Below are positions 7,294 to 15,877 of a stretch of 64,000 nt of DNA, one piece after another; position 1 is the first letter of the stretch; every line of letters begins with the position of its first letter. The DNA is from an uncultured Agathobaculum sp. (GTDB lineage: Bacteria; Bacillota; Clostridia; Oscillospirales; Butyricicoccaceae). Where the stretch lies: assembly GCA_934504345.1 (NCBI GenBank), contig CAKSVR010000007.1, positions 1 to 64,000 of the forward strand. Reading direction: 5' to 3'. A program made the position numbers and the translations under genes. The notes beneath the pieces were generated by a model. The model did not search any database. It saw only the letters and a list, made by a program, of their open reading frames with translations, and had not been told where the DNA came from.

Positions 7294-7329
7294 AAAAGGA
7301 GCCCGGATACTGTGTATCCGGACTCCTTT
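7294..7329 (-). terminator. Terminator between the alcohol dehydrogenase and PII genes
   Basis: On the minus strand AAAGGAGTCCGGATAC pairs with GTATCCGGGCTCCTTT allowing a G-U pair, followed by TTCTTTACTTT. It implies that the PII-permease pair is at least partly a separate transcript. Confidence 0.8.
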
Positions 7330-7358
7330 GTCCTGCTTTCAGTTTAACACATATCGCT

Positions 7359-8483
7359 TTACTTTGCAAGGGCGCGATACATTTCCTCCAGCATTTCGTC
7401 CGTGATCTCCACCGGATTGTTATAAAGATTCGGGTGGCGGCTGATATGCACCAGCTCCGCGATCTGCTCATCGGTCAGGTGCAGATCCCTGAGATCGCAC
7501 CGCAGACCCATTTTGCGCTTGAGCTCGAGCACGGCATCCGCCAGCGCCTCCGCATCCGCGAAGCCCAGCTTGTGCGCCAGATATTCCACGCGCTCGCCGC
7601 CCTCGCCGTGCGCGTTGATGCGGATGAAGTGGTCGAGCGTCAGGCCGCAGGCCTCGCCGTGCGGGATGTGGTGGATATTGGTCAGCGGGAACGAGCAGGC
7701 GTGCGACGAAGTCGTTTTCGGCAGCGTGAACGCCAGTCCGGCGATGACCGAAGCCTCGCACATCTTTTCGCGGGCCTCCTCGTCATTCGGGTTCTCGTAG
7801 GCGCGCAGCAGATATTCGAATACCAGTCCCGCCGCATGGATGGCCAGCGTGTCGCAGATGGGCTGGTGGCCCTTGCTCCAGTAGCCCTCGATGGCGTGTG
7901 AGAGCACATCGATGCCGGTGCCGGCAGTCACCTGCGGCGGCATGGTGTAGGTCAGCTCCGGGTCGATGATGGCCGCCGCCGGATAGAAGCCCTCGGATAC
8001 GATGGGCGCTTTTTTGCCGTTCGCGTGGTCGGAGAGGACGGAAACGCACGTTACCTCGCTGCCCGTGCCCGCCGTTGTCGGGATGGCAATGAGCGGCAGA
8101 TGTGCCTCCGGCAGCGCCACGCCGGTGCCGTGGTATTTGCGGATAGAATCCTCGGTGAGCGCCACGCTCGCGGCTGCTTTTGCACAGTCCATCGGGCTGC
8201 CGCCGCCGAGCGCCACCACAAAACCGATGTTCTCGCGGCGGATCACCTCCGCGCACGCATCGACCTCGGTAACGTCCGGGTTGGGCGAGATCTCACCGAA
8301 CGAGGCCACGATCATGCCCTCGGATTCACGGATGAGCTTCTCGGCCAGCCCGCTGCGGAAGAAGAACGGCCCGGCGACCAGCAGGCCGCGCGTGAGTCCG
8401 AGCTCCTTTGCGATGGTCTTGATCTCCCAGAGGCGGCCCTTGCCGAAATGGATCTTGACCGGCTGTAAGTAATCCCAAGTCAT
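7359..8483 (-). CDS. Iron-containing (group III) alcohol dehydrogenase, candidate sulfoacetaldehyde reductase
   Basis: The 374-residue Fe-ADH has the NAD-binding GGGSPMDCAKA motif, the TTAGTGSEV loop and the metal ligands in GIDVLSHAIEGY and HHIPHGEACG. Members reduce small aldehydes with NAD(P)H. The gene follows the class III aminotransferase by 16 bases, so it likely reduces the aldehyde that enzyme makes. In known taurine pathways of gut bacteria an Fe-ADH (SarD or TauF type) reduces sulfoacetaldehyde to isethionate. Semialdehydes from GABA or beta-alanine, or phosphonoacetaldehyde, remain possible substrates. Confidence 0.85.
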   Translation of the reverse strand: MTWDYLQPVKIHFGKGRLWEIKTIAKELGLTRGLLVAGPFFFRSGLAEKLIRESEGMIVASFGEISPNPDVTEVDACAEVIRRENIGFVVALGGGSPMDCAKAAASVALTEDSIRKYHGTGVALPEAHLPLIAIPTTAGTGSEVTCVSVLSDHANGKKAPIVSEGFYPAAAIIDPELTYTMPPQVTAGTGIDVLSHAIEGYWSKGHQPICDTLAIHAAGLVFEYLLRAYENPNDEEAREKMCEASVIAGLAFTLPKTTSSHACSFPLTNIHHIPHGEACGLTLDHFIRINAHGEGGERVEYLAHKLGFADAEALADAVLELKRKMGLRCDLRDLHLTDEQIAELVHISRHPNLYNNPVEITDEMLEEMYRALAK

Positions 8484-8499
8484 TGTCTGTCGCCTGCCT

Positions 8500-9837
8500 T
8501 CAGTCGCAATACTTTTCGTCCACCATGGTCAGCACCTCGTCGAGGATGGGCAGATAGTGCTCCAGCTCCTCCCCCGTGATGACGAGCGGCGGGCAGATCT
8601 CGATGAAGTTCTCGCGGCCGAACGTTGCAAAGCCGCGCTTCTTGAGCTCCGCGAAGATCCACGGCATGACCGGGCCGGGCACGCCGTATTCCTGCATGGG
8701 TTCGCGGGTTTCCTTGTTCTTTACGACCTCGAGTGCGCCGAACAGACCGATGCAGCGTGCCTCGCCGATGCACTTGTGCTTCTTTACCATCTCATCCATG
8801 AACGGTGCAACGATGGCGTGCATCTCGGCAACGTGACCCTCGATGTTGTGATCCTTGTAGTAATTCATCGCTGCAACGCCTGCTGCACACGCCAGCGTGT
8901 GGCCGCTGTACGTCAGGCCGCACTGCAATACGTTCTCCTCGAAATACTCCGCCACGCGCTTGCTGACGATGCAGCCGCCCAGTTGAACATAACCGCAGGT
9001 AACGCCCTTTGCAAAGGTGATGATGTCCGGCTTGATGTCGAAATTCATGAATGCGAACATCTTTCCGGTGCGGTAGAAGCCCGCCATGACCTCATCGCAG
9101 ATGAGCAGGATGCCGTATTTGTCGCACAGGGCACGCACGCCCTCCATATAGCCGTCCGGCGGCAGGATCACGCCGTTCGCGCCGACGATGGACTCCATCA
9201 CGATGGCCGCTACGTTGTCGGGACCCTCATAGCGCAGCTGGAGATCGAGCGCATCCAGATACTTCTTGGTGACCTCGGCATCATCCACGCCCTTGGTGTA
9301 GCCGTCGCGGTACATCTGCGGGTTCATGAAGTGAACAAAGCCGTTCGCACCGCCGATCTCAGCGGCATATCTTCTCCAGTCACCCGAAGCATTGGATGCA
9401 CCCAGCGTTGCGCCGTGGTAGCTGCGGTAGCCGGAAAAGATCTTGGTGCGGCCGGTGACCATGCGGGCCATCTTGATGGCGTTCTCGTTGGACTCGGCGC
9501 CACCGTTGGTGAAGAACACACGCTTGTAGGTATCCGCGCCGGCGGCCTCTACCAGCATCTTGGCGAGCACGCTCTTGGGCTCGGAAGCATACGCCGGCGC
9601 CATAAAGCACATCTTGTCAGCCTGTGCCTTGATGGCCTCGACGATCTCGGGCAGCTCGTGGCCCAGATTGGAGCAGACCAGCAGGGATGCCATATCGGCG
9701 TACTTGTTGCCGTCGTAATCATAGAAATAGATGCCCTCGGCACGTTCTACCGGCAGCACATCGCCGCCCGACTTGGCCCAAGACTGCATGACATAATCCT
9801 TATGCATCTGTGCGATTTCTTTTCCGGTGTAGCTCAT
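8500..9837 (-). CDS. Class III omega-aminotransferase, candidate taurine aminotransferase
   Basis: The 445-residue PLP enzyme has the class III features FFTNGGAESNENAIK, the DEV aspartate (ICDEVMAGFYRTG) and the Schiff-base lysine at about residue 277 in TFAKGVTCG. It is of the length and style of taurine:pyruvate and taurine:2-oxoglutarate aminotransferases. AAGGAGGAAC precedes the start. With a downstream Fe-ADH, a nearby TauE-type exporter and an APC permease, conversion of taurine to sulfoacetaldehyde is the most coherent reading. The substrate cannot be fixed from sequence alone. Confidence 0.85.
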   Translation of the reverse strand: MSYTGKEIAQMHKDYVMQSWAKSGGDVLPVERAEGIYFYDYDGNKYADMASLLVCSNLGHELPEIVEAIKAQADKMCFMAPAYASEPKSVLAKMLVEAAGADTYKRVFFTNGGAESNENAIKMARMVTGRTKIFSGYRSYHGATLGASNASGDWRRYAAEIGGANGFVHFMNPQMYRDGYTKGVDDAEVTKKYLDALDLQLRYEGPDNVAAIVMESIVGANGVILPPDGYMEGVRALCDKYGILLICDEVMAGFYRTGKMFAFMNFDIKPDIITFAKGVTCGYVQLGGCIVSKRVAEYFEENVLQCGLTYSGHTLACAAGVAAMNYYKDHNIEGHVAEMHAIVAPFMDEMVKKHKCIGEARCIGLFGALEVVKNKETREPMQEYGVPGPVMPWIFAELKKRGFATFGRENFIEICPPLVITGEELEHYLPILDEVLTMVDEKYCD

Positions 9838-9971
9838 CTGAAGTTCCTCCTTGTGTTTTCCGGCTCCGGCGCCGCCCTCACGCCATGCTTTTGCGGTGAG
9901 CAGACTTGTTTGTTCTCCGCGCGAGGCTTCGGCTGCCTGTGAGCACCTGTTTTTGGGTTGATGGTATAAAA

Positions 9972-10013
9972 GAAAGGCATCCGGTCTGCATTCCCTGCAA
10001 ACCAGACGCCTTT
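9972..10013 (-). terminator. Terminator after the PucR-type regulator gene
   Basis: On the minus strand an 18-bp stem starting AAAGGCGTCTGG closes with G-U pairs and is followed by TTTCTTTTA. On the plus strand the same positions would be A-C mismatches, so the signal is directional. Confidence 0.8.
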
Positions 10014-10073
10014 GTCTTATCTGGGTCTTATATTACACGATGCGCGGGTGTGATACAATGGGACCCCGCCCAA

Positions 10074-11288
10074 TTATTTTTGTGCTCCGGCACAAAATCC
10101 ATTCGGATACACCATCGGATAGAGCAGAAAGCCAAGCTGGAGCTGAAAGCGGGCATCAAACCCGGACAGGTCGGTATCCAGCACTTCTGCGGCCTTTCCG
10201 AGCTTGTAATTGACCGTATTTCGATGTACAACGAGCTCCTGCGCGGTGTCTTTCACGCTGCAGTCGTGCCGCAGATAGCATTGCAGCACCGCGACCAGAT
10301 CACTGCGGTTCAGTGCATCGTATTCATAGAGCGGCAGCACCGTGTCCCGCAGATATTCCTCCGCGGCCTCTTTCGAGGGCAGCGTGAGCAGAACGCGGTA
10401 GATGCCGAGCGCGCTGTACGTCAGCAGCCGCACCCGCTCGAACGTCTGCTCGCCGGGAACCGTGCAGGCGGCCATCAGGTCGGCCATCTTTTCACCGAAG
10501 GCATAGCTCTCATGCAGACGGCGGATGCCCGCGCTCTCGCGGCTCTGGCACAGATGCGCGGTTTCCGAGGAACGGAGCTGTGTGCCAAGGCTGGCCGCCA
10601 GCTCCCGCAGAACGGCAAGCCGCTCCTCTGCCGGGCGGTCGCAGAACACAAGGATGATCTGCCGCTCCTGTGTGCAGCACAGCACGCCCGCGCCGCTGCA
10701 CCGCAGATGCCGGTCGATGCCCGCCGAAAGCTGCGCCAGCCGTTCGCCGGTGACGCGGTTCCCATCCGCATACACGCGGATGCTGACGGCCGTATAGCGG
10801 CTGTCCGCCAGATAGCCGTTCTGCAAAAACGAGGACACATACAGCTCCTCCTGCCGCGGGCACAGGAACGCATTATTGAGCGCCGCCGTCATTTCGACCG
10901 CCTTCTGCTGCTCCTTGATGACGGAAAAGCAGATGATCCGCATGATCTCCGCCATGCGGATCTTCCACGGCACCTGAAACACCGGAAAGCCCTTTTCGTT
11001 GGCAAAATCCAGCACATCCTGCCCGATCTCCCGGATATACGGGCCGATATTGATGACGATGCCGCTCGCGCGGTTGCGCCAGACCTCCTCGACCAGACGG
11101 CGCAGCGTGAGCGTGCCGCTCAGCCCCAGTCCGGTGGTGAACACCAGCTCCTGTCCCTGCAAAAAGGCGGAAACCGTGTCGCTGTCCACCATATGTGTCC
11201 ACACGACCTCGTTATTGAGCCCGGCTTCCCCCGCCATCAGCTTCATTTCCAAATGCTGTACCTGCTTTACGATGTCACGCAGCAGCAT
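10074..11288 (-). CDS. PucR-family transcriptional regulator
   Basis: The roughly 404-residue protein has an N-terminal PucR sensory domain (LLRDIVKQ, FTTGLGL, GIVINIG), a middle GGDEF-like/PucR region, and a C-terminal HTH_30 domain with the usual VKDTAQELVVHRNTVNYKL. Family members are activated by nitrogenous ligands and control amine, purine or amino acid catabolism. GGTGA precedes the ATG at 11288; a GTG three codons earlier is the alternative. It lies between the exporter and the aminotransferase genes on the same strand and is the obvious regulator of the cluster. Confidence 0.88.
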   Translation of the reverse strand: MLLRDIVKQVQHLEMKLMAGEAGLNNEVVWTHMVDSDTVSAFLQGQELVFTTGLGLSGTLTLRRLVEEVWRNRASGIVINIGPYIREIGQDVLDFANEKGFPVFQVPWKIRMAEIMRIICFSVIKEQQKAVEMTAALNNAFLCPRQEELYVSSFLQNGYLADSRYTAVSIRVYADGNRVTGERLAQLSAGIDRHLRCSGAGVLCCTQERQIILVFCDRPAEERLAVLRELAASLGTQLRSSETAHLCQSRESAGIRRLHESYAFGEKMADLMAACTVPGEQTFERVRLLTYSALGIYRVLLTLPSKEAAEEYLRDTVLPLYEYDALNRSDLVAVLQCYLRHDCSVKDTAQELVVHRNTVNYKLGKAAEVLDTDLSGFDARFQLQLGFLLYPMVYPNGFCAGAQK

Positions 11289-11325
11289 GATCTTCACCGG
11301 CTTTCTGAATGGAATGAACGGTCTG

Positions 11326-12036
11326 TCACAGGATCAGCGACAGACCGGAAATGAGCAGCAGCGCATACGTCAGATTGAGGAACGCCTTCTGCGACACGCG
11401 CGCGGCCAGCTGTTTCCCCAGCCACACCGCCGCGAACAGCGGCACGATGCTCAGCAGGATGAGCCGCACATCCGCCGCACCGACCAGTCCGGCGCGGAGC
11501 TGCGTTATCAGCAGGCACGAGTTGAGCACCACCCACACCGGCGCGACGGTTGCGCGGAACGTGCGCTTGTCCCGGAGCACCTGTGCGGCATAGATCACCA
11601 GCAGCGCACCGCCGGACACGAACATCCCGTGGATCACGCCCGCCGCCAGCAGCACCAGCCCGAGCACGAACGGCGGAAGCTGCCGCTCGGTGCGGATGCA
11701 CAGGTTTTTGAGCGCCACCGCGATGACAACTACGCCGTAAACGGTCAGCAGCGTGCTCTCCGACGGCACGAGCGCACAGATCCTGACACCGGCCGCCATG
11801 CCGAGCAGCATCACCGCCGACATCTTTGCCAGCTCCTTCCGGTCAATATCCCGCCAGCCGGTCACGGCGATCATCAATCCCGACAGCAGCGCCATCGCAT
11901 TGAGCACCACCTTTGCGTGGTCGAGCCCGAGCAGGTACGCCGAGGGCGGCATGGCCAGCACCGTGCCCGCAAAGCCCGTAATGGCCTGAATAACATTGGA
12001 AACAAACAACACGATCAGAAACAATAGATCTTTCAT
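11326..12036 (-). CDS. TauE/SafE-family membrane exporter
   Basis: The 236-residue protein has about seven to eight hydrophobic segments and the family's N-terminal pattern (NVIQAITGFAGTVLAMP, with ITGFG-like GFAGT) repeated in the second half (GVIHGMFVSGGALLVIY). TauE/SafE proteins export sulfite, sulfoacetate or related organosulfonates. AAAGGA lies eight bases before the start. It opens the minus-strand cluster and, if the aminotransferase and dehydrogenase act on taurine, would excrete isethionate or a similar product. Confidence 0.85.
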   Translation of the reverse strand: MKDLLFLIVLFVSNVIQAITGFAGTVLAMPPSAYLLGLDHAKVVLNAMALLSGLMIAVTGWRDIDRKELAKMSAVMLLGMAAGVRICALVPSESTLLTVYGVVVIAVALKNLCIRTERQLPPFVLGLVLLAAGVIHGMFVSGGALLVIYAAQVLRDKRTFRATVAPVWVVLNSCLLITQLRAGLVGAADVRLILLSIVPLFAAVWLGKQLAARVSQKAFLNLTYALLLISGLSLIL

Positions 12037-12090
12037 GGATTCTGTCCTTTACTGCGCTGTCTGCTCCCCGCAAAAAACAAGTCTGCCCTC

Positions 12091-12120
12091 ATTATAGCAC
12101 GCAGTCTGCGGATAATCTAC
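12091..12120 (-). promoter_or_regulatory. Promoter for the TauE-PucR genes
   Basis: On the minus strand an extended -10, TGCTATAAT, is found 55 bases upstream of the exporter start. No good -35 is seen. A plus-strand TATAAT at 12165 probably serves the acetyltransferase gene. Confidence 0.5.
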
Positions 12121-12201
12121 GGCAGAATAGACAAACCCTCTAAACAAGCCCTCTCCGTTGTGTTATAATCAAACCTATCAAGGGAAAAGAGGCGAACCCG
12201 C

Positions 12202-12849
12202 ATGGAGCACTATAAGATCATCGATATGCAGACTTGGCCGCGCCGGGAGCACTACCGCTATTACACCGAAGCCCTCAAGGTCGAGTTCAATATGACTGCG
12301 CCCGTCAATGTCAAAAATCTGCTGGATTTCTGCCATACGCACGGGTATAAATTCTATCCGGCGGCCATCTACTGCGTGACAAAGGCGCTGTGCCGCATCG
12401 AGAATTTCCGGATGTTCAAAAACGCCGAGGGTCAGCTCTGCGTTTGGGATAGGATCGTGCCGAATTTTACATTCTTCCATCCGGATGACTGCACGTTTTC
12501 CGACTGCTGGAGTGAGTTTTCTGAGGATTTTTCCACGTTTTACGCCAATATCACAGCAGATATGGAGAAGTACAAGGATGTCAAGGGCATCAAGACCAAG
12601 CCGGGCCAGCCCGCGAACTTCTACTGTGTATCCTGCACACCGTGGACGGCGTTCACCGGATGCAGCAGCCGCGCCGCCGGCGGTCAGCCCGCGTACTTTC
12701 CCATCGTGGTGATGGGAAAATATGAAAAGCACGGCGCGGCGGTCGATATGCCGGTGTGCATCACCATCGCACACGCAGTCGCCGACGGCTACCACGCCGG
12801 GCTGTTCTTTCAGTATTTGCAGGAGGAGCTCGATGCGCTCGGAAAGTGA
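12202..12849 (+). CDS. Chloramphenicol acetyltransferase-like protein
   Basis: The 215-residue protein has the CAT fold: MEHYKIIDMQTWPRREHY at the start resembles CAT (WxRxxHY), and the catalytic motif is present as AHAVADGYHAG with the active histidine kept. In resistance-type CATs the motif begins HH; here the first His is Ala. Chromosomal CAT-like proteins often act on other acceptors, so drug resistance is not established. It is a single-gene unit with its own -10 upstream and a strong terminator downstream. Confidence 0.85.
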   Translation: MEHYKIIDMQTWPRREHYRYYTEALKVEFNMTAPVNVKNLLDFCHTHGYKFYPAAIYCVTKALCRIENFRMFKNAEGQLCVWDRIVPNFTFFHPDDCTFSDCWSEFSEDFSTFYANITADMEKYKDVKGIKTKPGQPANFYCVSCTPWTAFTGCSSRAAGGQPAYFPIVVMGKYEKHGAAVDMPVCITIAHAVADGYHAGLFFQYLQEELDALGK

Positions 12850-12861
12850 ACCCAAAACCGC

Positions 12862-12897
12862 AAAAAGGCTGCTGCGATACCTCGCAGCAGCCTTTTT
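12862..12897. terminator. Bidirectional terminator between convergent genes
   Basis: AAAAAGGCTGCTGCGA pairs perfectly with TCGCAGCAGCCTTTTT. It serves the genes ending at 12849 and 12905. Confidence 0.9.
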
Positions 12898-12904
12898 CTG
12901 CCCG

Positions 12905-13273
12905 TTATTCCGCAGCGCTCTCCAGAATGTCCGCGATGTTGTCGATCAGGCGCTCCCAGTCGTCCTCACTGCCGGGTGACTGGAGATAGCCCGCATCCAT
13001 ATCGTTGACGAACGCCGCGCCGATGTCGATATAGCTGTCGTAATCCGTGTCGTGATAGCCGTACTCCGTGCCGAGCAGCACGATCTCGTCGCACTCATCG
13101 CCCAGCAGGTGCGCCATCGCCACGTTGAGGAATCCGTTTTCCGCCATGCTGTCGTCCTCGTCCGGCGCGACCCACGCGCGTTCCCACGCCTCGTCCGCCT
13201 CCTCGTTGAACAGACCCGGCCGGTAATAATCCAGCTCCCGGCGGATGCTCTGCTTGAGAAAATTCCGATCCAT
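12905..13273 (-). CDS. Hypothetical acidic protein
   Basis: The 122-residue protein is strongly acidic with clusters such as APDEDDSMAEN and YHDTDYDSYIDIG, lacks a signal peptide or membrane segment, and matches no family I recognise. GGGAGCG precedes the start. It is alone, facing the CAT-like gene across a shared terminator. A cytoplasmic role is likely, but nothing in the neighbourhood suggests what it does. Confidence 0.65.
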   Translation of the reverse strand: MDRNFLKQSIRRELDYYRPGLFNEEADEAWERAWVAPDEDDSMAENGFLNVAMAHLLGDECDEIVLLGTEYGYHDTDYDSYIDIGAAFVNDMDAGYLQSPGSEDDWERLIDNIADILESAAE

Positions 13274-13438
13274 CTTGCTCGCTCCCTTTTCTCTGTGTTG
13301 ACCTTAATTATAGCATTTTGAGCAGGGTTTGCAAGAGGTGTCGTTTTCGCTCACAGCCCGCCGAGCCGCTCCGCAAATGCGCGGCAGCTGCTAATGCCTT
13401 TCGCAGAAATACCGTGTTCGCAGACTGCACAGCGTTTT

Positions 13439-14572
13439 TCACTCCGCCAGCTCCCGCACCGCGCGGACGGCCATGTCCACTTCATCCTCCGTATTGAAGA
13501 ACGCAAAGCTGAACCGCACCGCGCCCTGCTCGACCGTGCCCAGCGCTTCGTGCATCCGCGGCGCACAGTGTGCACCCGCGCGGGTGGCGATGCCGCAGTC
13601 CTCGAACAGCGCATCCGCGACCTCGCCCGAGGCATAATCACGGATGTTCAGCGTGACGATGGCCGCCCGCTCGTCCTGCTCGAAATCGCCGTAAACGGCA
13701 ATGCCGGGAATGCCGCGCACGCCATCGTAAAATCGCCGCATGAGCGCCCGCTCGCGCGCACCGATGGCCTGCACACCATGCCGCTCGATAAACTCCAGCG
13801 CCGCGTGCAGTCCGGCGAGGCCGTGGGTGTTGAGCGTGCCCGCCTCCAGCCGTGCGGGATACGCCTGCGGCTGGCCGCGGTCGTAGGAATGGATACCCGT
13901 TCCGCCGCGCAGCAGCGGCTGCACCTCCACGCCCGGCCGAATGCACAGCCCGCCCGTTCCCTGCGGGCCCATCAGACCCTTGTGTCCGGTGAAGCACAGC
14001 ACATCGATGTGCATTTTCTGCATATCGATTGGGAGCACGCCCGCCGTCTGCGAAGCATCGACCACCAGCAGAGCGCCGTGCGCGTGCGCCATTTCACCGA
14101 TGCGGGCAATATCGAGCACGTTTCCGATCAGATTAGAGGCGTGCGTGCAGACTACGGCCTTGGTGTCCGGCCGGAACAATTTCTGCATATCCTCGTACCG
14201 GATATTGCCCTTTTTGTCCGCTGGAACGAAATCCACCGCCGCACCGCGCGTTTGCAGGTCGTACAGCGGCCGCAGCACGGAATTGTGCTCGAGATCGGTC
14301 GAAATGACATGATCGCCCGCCGAAATCAGCCCGTAGAGTGCGATATTGAGCGCCTCGGTCGAGTTCGCGGTGAACACGACATGGTCCGCCCGCGGACAGC
14401 CGAACAGCTTCGCCAGCCGCGCGCGGGTGTCGAACACCATGCGCGAGGCCGCCAGCGACACGCCATGCGCGCCGCGCGAGGCATTTCCGGCGGTGAGTAT
14501 CGCGTTTTTGACCGCCTCGGCCACTTCGGGCGGCTTGTGCAGCGTGGTCGCTGCGTTATCCAGATAGATCAT
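13439..14572 (-). CDS. Cysteine desulfurase-family aminotransferase (class V)
   Basis: The 377-residue PLP enzyme begins YLDNAATT, has the THASNLIGN segment, the PLP lysine in CFTGHKGLMGPQGTGG and a late cysteine in AGAHCAPRMH that can take the persulfide. It belongs to the group of cysteine desulfurase/selenocysteine lyase-like proteins that sit beside yedF and DUF3343. It starts 12 bases after the DUF3343 stop with GGGAGGT upstream. It likely mobilises sulfur or selenium from cysteine or selenocysteine and passes it to the adjacent carriers. Confidence 0.88.
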   Translation of the reverse strand: MIYLDNAATTLHKPPEVAEAVKNAILTAGNASRGAHGVSLAASRMVFDTRARLAKLFGCPRADHVVFTANSTEALNIALYGLISAGDHVISTDLEHNSVLRPLYDLQTRGAAVDFVPADKKGNIRYEDMQKLFRPDTKAVVCTHASNLIGNVLDIARIGEMAHAHGALLVVDASQTAGVLPIDMQKMHIDVLCFTGHKGLMGPQGTGGLCIRPGVEVQPLLRGGTGIHSYDRGQPQAYPARLEAGTLNTHGLAGLHAALEFIERHGVQAIGARERALMRRFYDGVRGIPGIAVYGDFEQDERAAIVTLNIRDYASGEVADALFEDCGIATRAGAHCAPRMHEALGTVEQGAVRFSFAFFNTEDEVDMAVRAVRELAE

Positions 14573-14584
14573 GGCGTACCTCCC

Positions 14585-14830
14585 TCAGCCGTACAGCTCG
14601 ACCATGGCATATTTCTCAAAGCCCACGCCGGACTGCGTGAGCGCCTCCAGCAGCGCGGCCTGCTGCTCCGGCTCGGCCTTCCACGCCAGCCCGCAGCCCG
14701 CCGTGAGCTGTGTCGGGATGGGGATGAGCCGTCCCGGCAGACTGCGCTCATGCAGCAGCGCCTCCGCCGCGAGCGCCTGCTCGGTAGAGGCGAACGTGAT
14801 GACCGCGAACGGCCGCCTGCGCCGCATCAC
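14585..14830 (-). CDS. DUF3343 putative Se/S carrier protein
   Basis: The 81-residue protein starts RPFAVITFASTEQALAAE and ends KYAMVELYG, with a central GCGLAWKAEP containing the conserved cysteine, as in the DUF3343 (Se/S carrier-like) family. It overlaps the yedF stop by four bases (ATGA) and is followed closely by the cysteine desulfurase, giving a tight three-gene operon. Its role is probably to ferry persulfide or selenium between the two partners; this is inferred from family and context. Confidence 0.82.
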   Translation of the reverse strand: MMRRRRPFAVITFASTEQALAAEALLHERSLPGRLIPIPTQLTAGCGLAWKAEPEQQAALLEALTQSGVGFEKYAMVELYG

Positions 14831-15438
14831 GGGCGCAGGATGAGGTCGGCCTGCATCTGCTTCTCGGTGATGACGTACATATTTGTCACCTCACCGACCG
14901 CCAGCTTGTCCGTCAGGCCGTAGTGGTTCAGGCAGGTGCCGCAGGTCAAAATCTCCACACCGAGAGAAGCGAGGTTCTTCAGGTCGTCGAGCGAGGCCGA
15001 GCCCTCACAGGTGACACGCGCGCCGCCGTTGTAGAACAGGATGGTGCTCGGCAGGTGCTCCTGCTGGGTGAGCGCAAAAATGAAGCCTTTGAGCAGAATG
15101 CCGCCCAGCTCGCTGTCGCCCTCGCCCATGCGGTCGGCGGAAATGACAACGACCGTCTTTTTCTGCGCCGCCGGGACCGTGCAGGAAACCTGCTCGTCGC
15201 TCTCGGCCTTTGCGATGGCGGCTTCGGTCGTAATGGTGCAGCAGAACTCCTTGTCCGCACGTTTTTCGGTCGTGATGGTGCAGCCCTTGCTCTCCGCAAG
15301 CCGTGTCAGATTCTGCACCGCAACTTCGTTATCTACCAGCGTCTGCACCGTGCCCGCGCCGCCGAGCTCCTGCAAAGCGTGCAGCGTTTTGATGACAGGG
15401 ATCGGGCAGGCATCGCCCAGCGCGTTGATTTGTACCAT
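14827..15438 (-). CDS. yedF: YedF, sulfurtransferase-like selenium metabolism protein
   Basis: The 203-residue protein joins an N-terminal TusA-like domain (GDACPIPVIKT, with the conserved CPxP motif) to a C-terminal DsrE-like domain (GGARVTCEGS and LTCGTCLNHYGL). This fusion is the selenium-associated YedF type. It heads the yedF-DUF3343-desulfurase operon, with AAAGGAGG before the start and an extended -10 TGCTATAAT upstream at 15471-15476. Neither selD nor selA lies in the window, so the link to selenium depends on genes elsewhere. Confidence 0.88.
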   Translation of the reverse strand: MVQINALGDACPIPVIKTLHALQELGGAGTVQTLVDNEVAVQNLTRLAESKGCTITTEKRADKEFCCTITTEAAIAKAESDEQVSCTVPAAQKKTVVVISADRMGEGDSELGGILLKGFIFALTQQEHLPSTILFYNGGARVTCEGSASLDDLKNLASLGVEILTCGTCLNHYGLTDKLAVGEVTNMYVITEKQMQADLILRP

Positions 15439-15519
15439 GAGAAAAATCCTCCTTTGGGTATTCTGAGTGTATTATAGCACAGCGCCGTGCGGAAAACTAC
15501 TCTCGGCTGCGGAGAATGT

Positions 15520-15548
15520 TTGCACGGCGTGCACGGCTTTGGTATAAT
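15520..15548 (+). promoter_or_regulatory. Plus-strand promoter before gene debris
   Basis: TTGCAC and TATAAT are separated by 17 bases. The sequence beyond it encodes only fragments, so it may be a promoter left from a lost gene. Confidence 0.55.
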
Positions 15549-15570
15549 GAGCCTATCCGCTCTGCAAAGG

Positions 15571-15670
15571 ATGCCGAGCCGCATAAAACGCAGTTTCCGG
15601 GAGCGGTACGCCGGGCTGTACGACCGGTTCATGCGAAAGGACACCGCCGCCTGTGAAGCGATGTACGCGC
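15571..15670 (+). pseudogene. Fragment of a lost gene (N-terminal piece)
   Basis: After the promoter a short frame reads like the start of a real protein (FRERYAGLYDRFMRKDTAAC) and then loses coherence at about 15670, where an unrelated minus-strand fragment begins. The YDRFM style recalls methyltransferase N-termini, but the piece is too short to assign. Confidence 0.35.
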
Positions 15671-15840
15671 TCAGTCCTGCTCATAGCCGTCCAGCCAGCG
15701 CGGACATTCCTCCGTGTTCCGGCCCGGCATATCCAGCAGCGAAGCGCGCATCTCCAGATACCGGTCCACGCTGCGCCGGAAGTTCTGCACGGTTTCGAGC
15801 GGATCGTTGCCCGCAAAGGCCAGCTGACAGTCCTTTCCGG
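15671..15840 (-). pseudogene. Fragment of a lost gene (C-terminal piece)
   Basis: On the minus strand about 55 protein-like codons (LETVQNFRRSVDRYLEMRAS, ending RWLDGYEQD and a stop) have no start and are preceded by an in-frame stop. It seems to be the C-terminal remnant of a gene, butted against the plus-strand fragment. The family was not recognised. Confidence 0.4.
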
Positions 15841-15877
15841 TCGTTCAATCGCCGTCCTGATCGAAAGGAAGTGCCTC

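Noticed and set aside
12202..12849. Mobile chloramphenicol resistance gene
   Set aside because: No transposase, integrase or base-composition break is seen nearby, and the catalytic motif begins AH rather than HH, so it looks like a resident CAT-like enzyme.
13351..13438. C-terminal extension of the cysteine desulfurase in another frame
   Set aside because: The enzyme already has full length at 13439, and the downstream frame shows no family similarity.
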